Origin: Neorhizobium sp. SOG26
GTDB lineage: Bacteria > Pseudomonadota > Alphaproteobacteria > Rhizobiales > Rhizobiaceae
DNA: 64,000 nt
Direction: 5' to 3'
Assembly: GCF_003491345.1 (NCBI RefSeq)
Contig: NZ_CP025512.1
Span: 124,001-188,000, forward strand
Of this stretch, positions 61,853-64,000 are shown one piece after another; position 1 is the first letter of the stretch; each line of letters opens with the position of its first letter. The notes below the pieces were generated by a model. That model saw nothing but the letters and a program-made list of their open reading frames with translations, did not search any database and was not told the origin of the DNA. Both the position numbers and the translations under genes were made by a program.

Positions 61853-62326
61853 TCAGCGCTTGAGCCCGCGCCGGGCTTCCACCGTCTGGATCGCGCTGAT
61901 CGCCGTTGATTGGTCGCGGCCAAAGGCCCTGCCGACATCGGCATAGGAAAGCCCGAACTTTTCGCGGATCTCCCACATGATCAGCCGGCGCGCCTCCACA
62001 ACCGGTTTGAGCGCATTCTTGCCGATGACCTCACGGTAGGGAATGTGGAGTTCGGCACAGCGCTGCTTCAGGTACAGCACCTCCGGCCTCACCAGCCGGT
62101 TGGCCAGATGCAGCTGGTAGGCGCGCACATGCGCATCAAAGGCAATCTGCGCCGTCTTCCAGAGCGGTGGGCGGTCCATCACCTCGATCTGTGGCTTGGA
62201 AAGGCGCGCCTTGCAGGCGGCACGGGCGAATTTCTGCTGCCGCAGCCGATGCGCCTGGCGCAGCTGGGCCTGGTAGGGTGTCAAAACGGGAGCTTGAAGC
62301 GTCATATCGTAAACAGCAACCATCAT
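61853..62326 (-). CDS. Protein with a DnaA C-terminal-like DNA-binding domain
   Basis: 157 residues. The last ~70 (VVEARRLIMWEIREKFGLSY, ADVGRAFGRDQSTAISAIQT) match the DnaA domain IV helix-turn-helix, the part that binds DnaA boxes. There is no AAA+ domain, so it cannot be an initiator by itself. The N-terminal part is helical and basic (QLRQAHRLRQQKFARAACKA). Such stand-alone DnaA-domain proteins occur in alphaproteobacteria and phages and may be regulators; function inferred only. ATG 62324-62326; a second ATG at 62305 is possible. Confidence 0.75.
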   Translation of the reverse strand: MMVAVYDMTLQAPVLTPYQAQLRQAHRLRQQKFARAACKARLSKPQIEVMDRPPLWKTAQIAFDAHVRAYQLHLANRLVRPEVLYLKQRCAELHIPYREVIGKNALKPVVEARRLIMWEIREKFGLSYADVGRAFGRDQSTAISAIQTVEARRGLKR

Positions 62327-62492
62327 CCTCGCGAGTTTCCTCGCGGAACACGTTCAAAGTCGTGAAAACAAAGACACGGAGAACCGATGCACGAGGAGGT
62401 GCCAAGGGTTTCGCTGTGCGTGTGGACGATCCAGCCGCAGGGGCAAAGGCCCCGTGATCGCATCCTCTAGATGTGGATTCGGAGCCCTCATT

Positions 62493-63467
62493 TCAAGCTT
62501 CGCGAAGCGCGGGAAGCACCTCGCGGGCCATGAACTGGATGAAGCCTTCCTGGTCGCGCGAGACGTTATGGATGTAGAGCTCGCCAAAACCGCAGGGGCG
62601 GTATTCCTCGATTACCGCCAGCAGCTCGTCTCCCTTGGTAATCAGCGGCATGACATCCTCCATCTGCTCCGGCGGCACGTCCTCCGTCGCCTTGTCGAAA
62701 TCCTCCGGCCGGCGCAGATCCGCCAGCTTGTCGGGGGTGGCGGCGGCATTGCGCCATTGCTGCCAGGCAATCTGCCGGGCCTCGTCGCGGGTGGCCGCCC
62801 AGGAGAGCTGCAGCTGCAGCGCCATCGGCTTGCCCGCGCCGCCATTGTTGCGGAAGGCCGCCACCATCTCCATCAACTCATCTTTGGGTCTGCGGATGGT
62901 GATCAATCCGTCAGCCCAGGTGCCGAGCCAGGCCGCCGTCTTCGCGGTCAGCGCGGCACCAAAGAGGGCCGGCGGCTGCGGCGGCAGCGACCACAGCTTG
63001 GCCTCATCCACGTCGAACCACGGATGATGCGCCGTTACCGTTTCACCGCGCAGCAGGTCACGGATGATGCCGGCCGCCGTCTTCAGGCGCTCGTTGCGTT
63101 CTTCCTTCTCCGGCCAGCCTTCACCAACGACCATCTCGTTCAAAGCTTCGCCGCTGCCAAGCGCGATCCACGGCACGCGCCCGGGAAACATCTCGGAGAG
63201 TGTTGCGATGAGGTGGGCGAGCACGGTGGGGTGATAACGCCAGCCACCGGGAATGGCGAGGCTGCCGAATGGGATCTCGGATGTCTGCGCCAAGGCAGCG
63301 CCGAGCCAGGCCCAGTTGTTGCCGGAGTTTGCCTGCCGCACGCTCCAAGGTGCGATATGGTCGGAGGTCATGACCGCACCGAAGCCGCCGTCTTCGGCCG
63401 CCTTGGCGTAACGAAGGAGCTCGCTCGGCGTAAACTGCTCGTGGGATGCGTGGTAACCGATGATCAT
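62493..63467 (-). CDS. LLM class flavin-dependent oxidoreductase (TIGR03885-like)
   Basis: 324 residues of the luciferase-like TIM barrel. It starts IIGYHASHEQFTPSELLRYA and has FGAVMTSDHIAPWS, GWRYHPTVLAHLIATLSEMF, PWIALGSGEALNEMVVGEGW and LYIHNVSRDQEGF. The family includes TIGR03885 'probable non-F420 flavinoid oxidoreductase', which uses FMN; substrate unknown. Its ATG overlaps the stop of the SMP-30 gene (ATGA), so the two are co-transcribed. Confidence 0.88.
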   Translation of the reverse strand: MIIGYHASHEQFTPSELLRYAKAAEDGGFGAVMTSDHIAPWSVRQANSGNNWAWLGAALAQTSEIPFGSLAIPGGWRYHPTVLAHLIATLSEMFPGRVPWIALGSGEALNEMVVGEGWPEKEERNERLKTAAGIIRDLLRGETVTAHHPWFDVDEAKLWSLPPQPPALFGAALTAKTAAWLGTWADGLITIRRPKDELMEMVAAFRNNGGAGKPMALQLQLSWAATRDEARQIAWQQWRNAAATPDKLADLRRPEDFDKATEDVPPEQMEDVMPLITKGDELLAVIEEYRPCGFGELYIHNVSRDQEGFIQFMAREVLPALREA

Positions 63468-64000
63468 CTTGTGTCCTGCGGTGAAGGGAGGTGCTGTTTC
63501 GATGGTGGGGGAGACGGGTGGCCGGGAACCGTGCGTTGGGTGAAGAAGACATGGCCGGAAAGCGGAGCAGCCTTCAGCGCCGCATCATCCATGCCTTCGA
63601 AGGCCGTGGTGATGTAAAGCGTGCGCAGATCCTCGCCACCAAAGGCGCAGCTCGTCACATTCGGAGCCGGGACCGCGATCTCATCGATCCTTGCGCCGCG
63701 CGGCGAGAACACCTGGACACAGGAGCCGCCGAAGATCACGGCATAGACATTGCCGTCGGCATCGCTGGTGAGCCCGTCCGGGTTCGCCTCGCCCAGGTTG
63801 ACGAAGACGCGCTTGTGATCGGCCACGCCGGTTTGAACGTCGTAGTCATATTGCCAGATGATGCCGCGGCTGGTGTCGGCATGGTACATGACCGCACCGT
63901 CAGGGCTCCATGCCTTGCCGTTGGCGTTCTTGTAGCCGCCCTCGATTTCCGACAGGCCGTGCTTGCCAAGACGATAAAGTGCGGCGGTCTCCGAAGGCTC
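63464..64000 (-). CDS. SMP-30/gluconolactonase family protein, C-terminal part
   Basis: The frame is open to the window edge (179 codons). The translated part begins with the residues EPSETAALYRLGKHGLSEIE and passes through ANGKAWSPDGAVMYHADTSR, YDVQTGVADHKRVF, ANPDGLTSDADGNVYAV and VTSCAFGGEDLRTLYITTA. These are the six-bladed propeller pattern of SMP-30 (metal site Asn/Asp in DGLTSDADGNV). Members hydrolyse gluconolactone or related lactones. Only the end of the gene is in the window, and it overlaps the LLM oxidoreductase start by four bases. Confidence 0.85.
   Translation of the reverse strand, partial: EPSETAALYRLGKHGLSEIEGGYKNANGKAWSPDGAVMYHADTSRGIIWQYDYDVQTGVADHKRVFVNLGEANPDGLTSDADGNVYAVIFGGSCVQVFSPRGARIDEIAVPAPNVTSCAFGGEDLRTLYITTAFEGMDDAALKAAPLSGHVFFTQRTVPGHPSPPPSKQHLPSPQDTR

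Overview
The window looks like a chromosomal segment of an alphaproteobacterium of the Rhizobiaceae (Rhizobium/Agrobacterium type). The sequence is GC-rich. It carries a PodJ-type polarity protein, an OpgC protein, DUF1236 proteins, a ligase-associated Lhr/PdeM pair, a FixK/FnrN-type box and the gene run murA ... DUF2948-hisD-UPF0262-phosphatase-infA-maf-yacG, all characteristic of that family. Species cannot be named from the sequence alone.

Layout. 0-8.6 kb: a truncated CAP-domain lipoprotein and a small membrane protein, a TPR methyltransferase, a tandem pair of YitT-type membrane proteins, the Lhr-type helicase with PdeM, a universal stress protein with an upstream anaerobox, and a TIGR02186/TauE pair. 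8.8-18.5 kb: podJ and a three-gene beta-oxidation operon (acyl-CoA dehydrogenase, thiolase, FadB-like) that starts behind a perfect palindrome and ends in a terminator whose loop carries the last stop codon. 18.5-22.5 kb: an accessory patch with an AT-richer orphan gene, a GIY-YIG protein, YedK/HMCES and two families of dispersed palindromic repeats, one of them arranged as three direct copies. 22.6-29.5 kb: sugar-acid catabolism (UxuB/mannitol dehydrogenase-like, L-fuconate dehydratase, an SDR, a zinc alcohol dehydrogenase, a GntR regulator, altronate dehydratase). 29.5-42.1 kb: OpgC, a sodium/solute symporter-type hybrid histidine kinase, MscL, an aminotransferase, GalE, a group of small secreted or membrane DUF1236-type proteins and a NarL-type two-component pair.

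42.3-52.1 kb: a surface-glycan cluster. It holds a DUF268 protein, a GT10 and a GT11 fucosyltransferase-type enzyme, a frameshifted FkbM methyltransferase, a GT25 enzyme, an ABC exporter, and ManC plus phosphomannomutase, which make GDP-mannose, the precursor of GDP-fucose. It ends exactly at the 3' end of tRNA-Thr. Between the last gene and the tRNA lies a frameshifted C-terminal remnant of a polyprenyl-phosphate sugar transferase. I read this block as a possible tRNA-anchored, partly decayed glycan island.

52.2-64 kb: the housekeeping block (murA, an SDR, DUF2948, hisD, UPF0262, low-molecular-weight phosphatase, infA, maf, yacG, tRNA-Phe), then a LuxR-type regulator, a metallo-beta-lactamase hydrolase, a 47-residue hydrophilic protein, a protein with only a DnaA-like DNA-binding domain, an LLM-class oxidoreductase and a truncated SMP-30 protein. 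No rRNA, CRISPR array, intact transposase or integrase was found.
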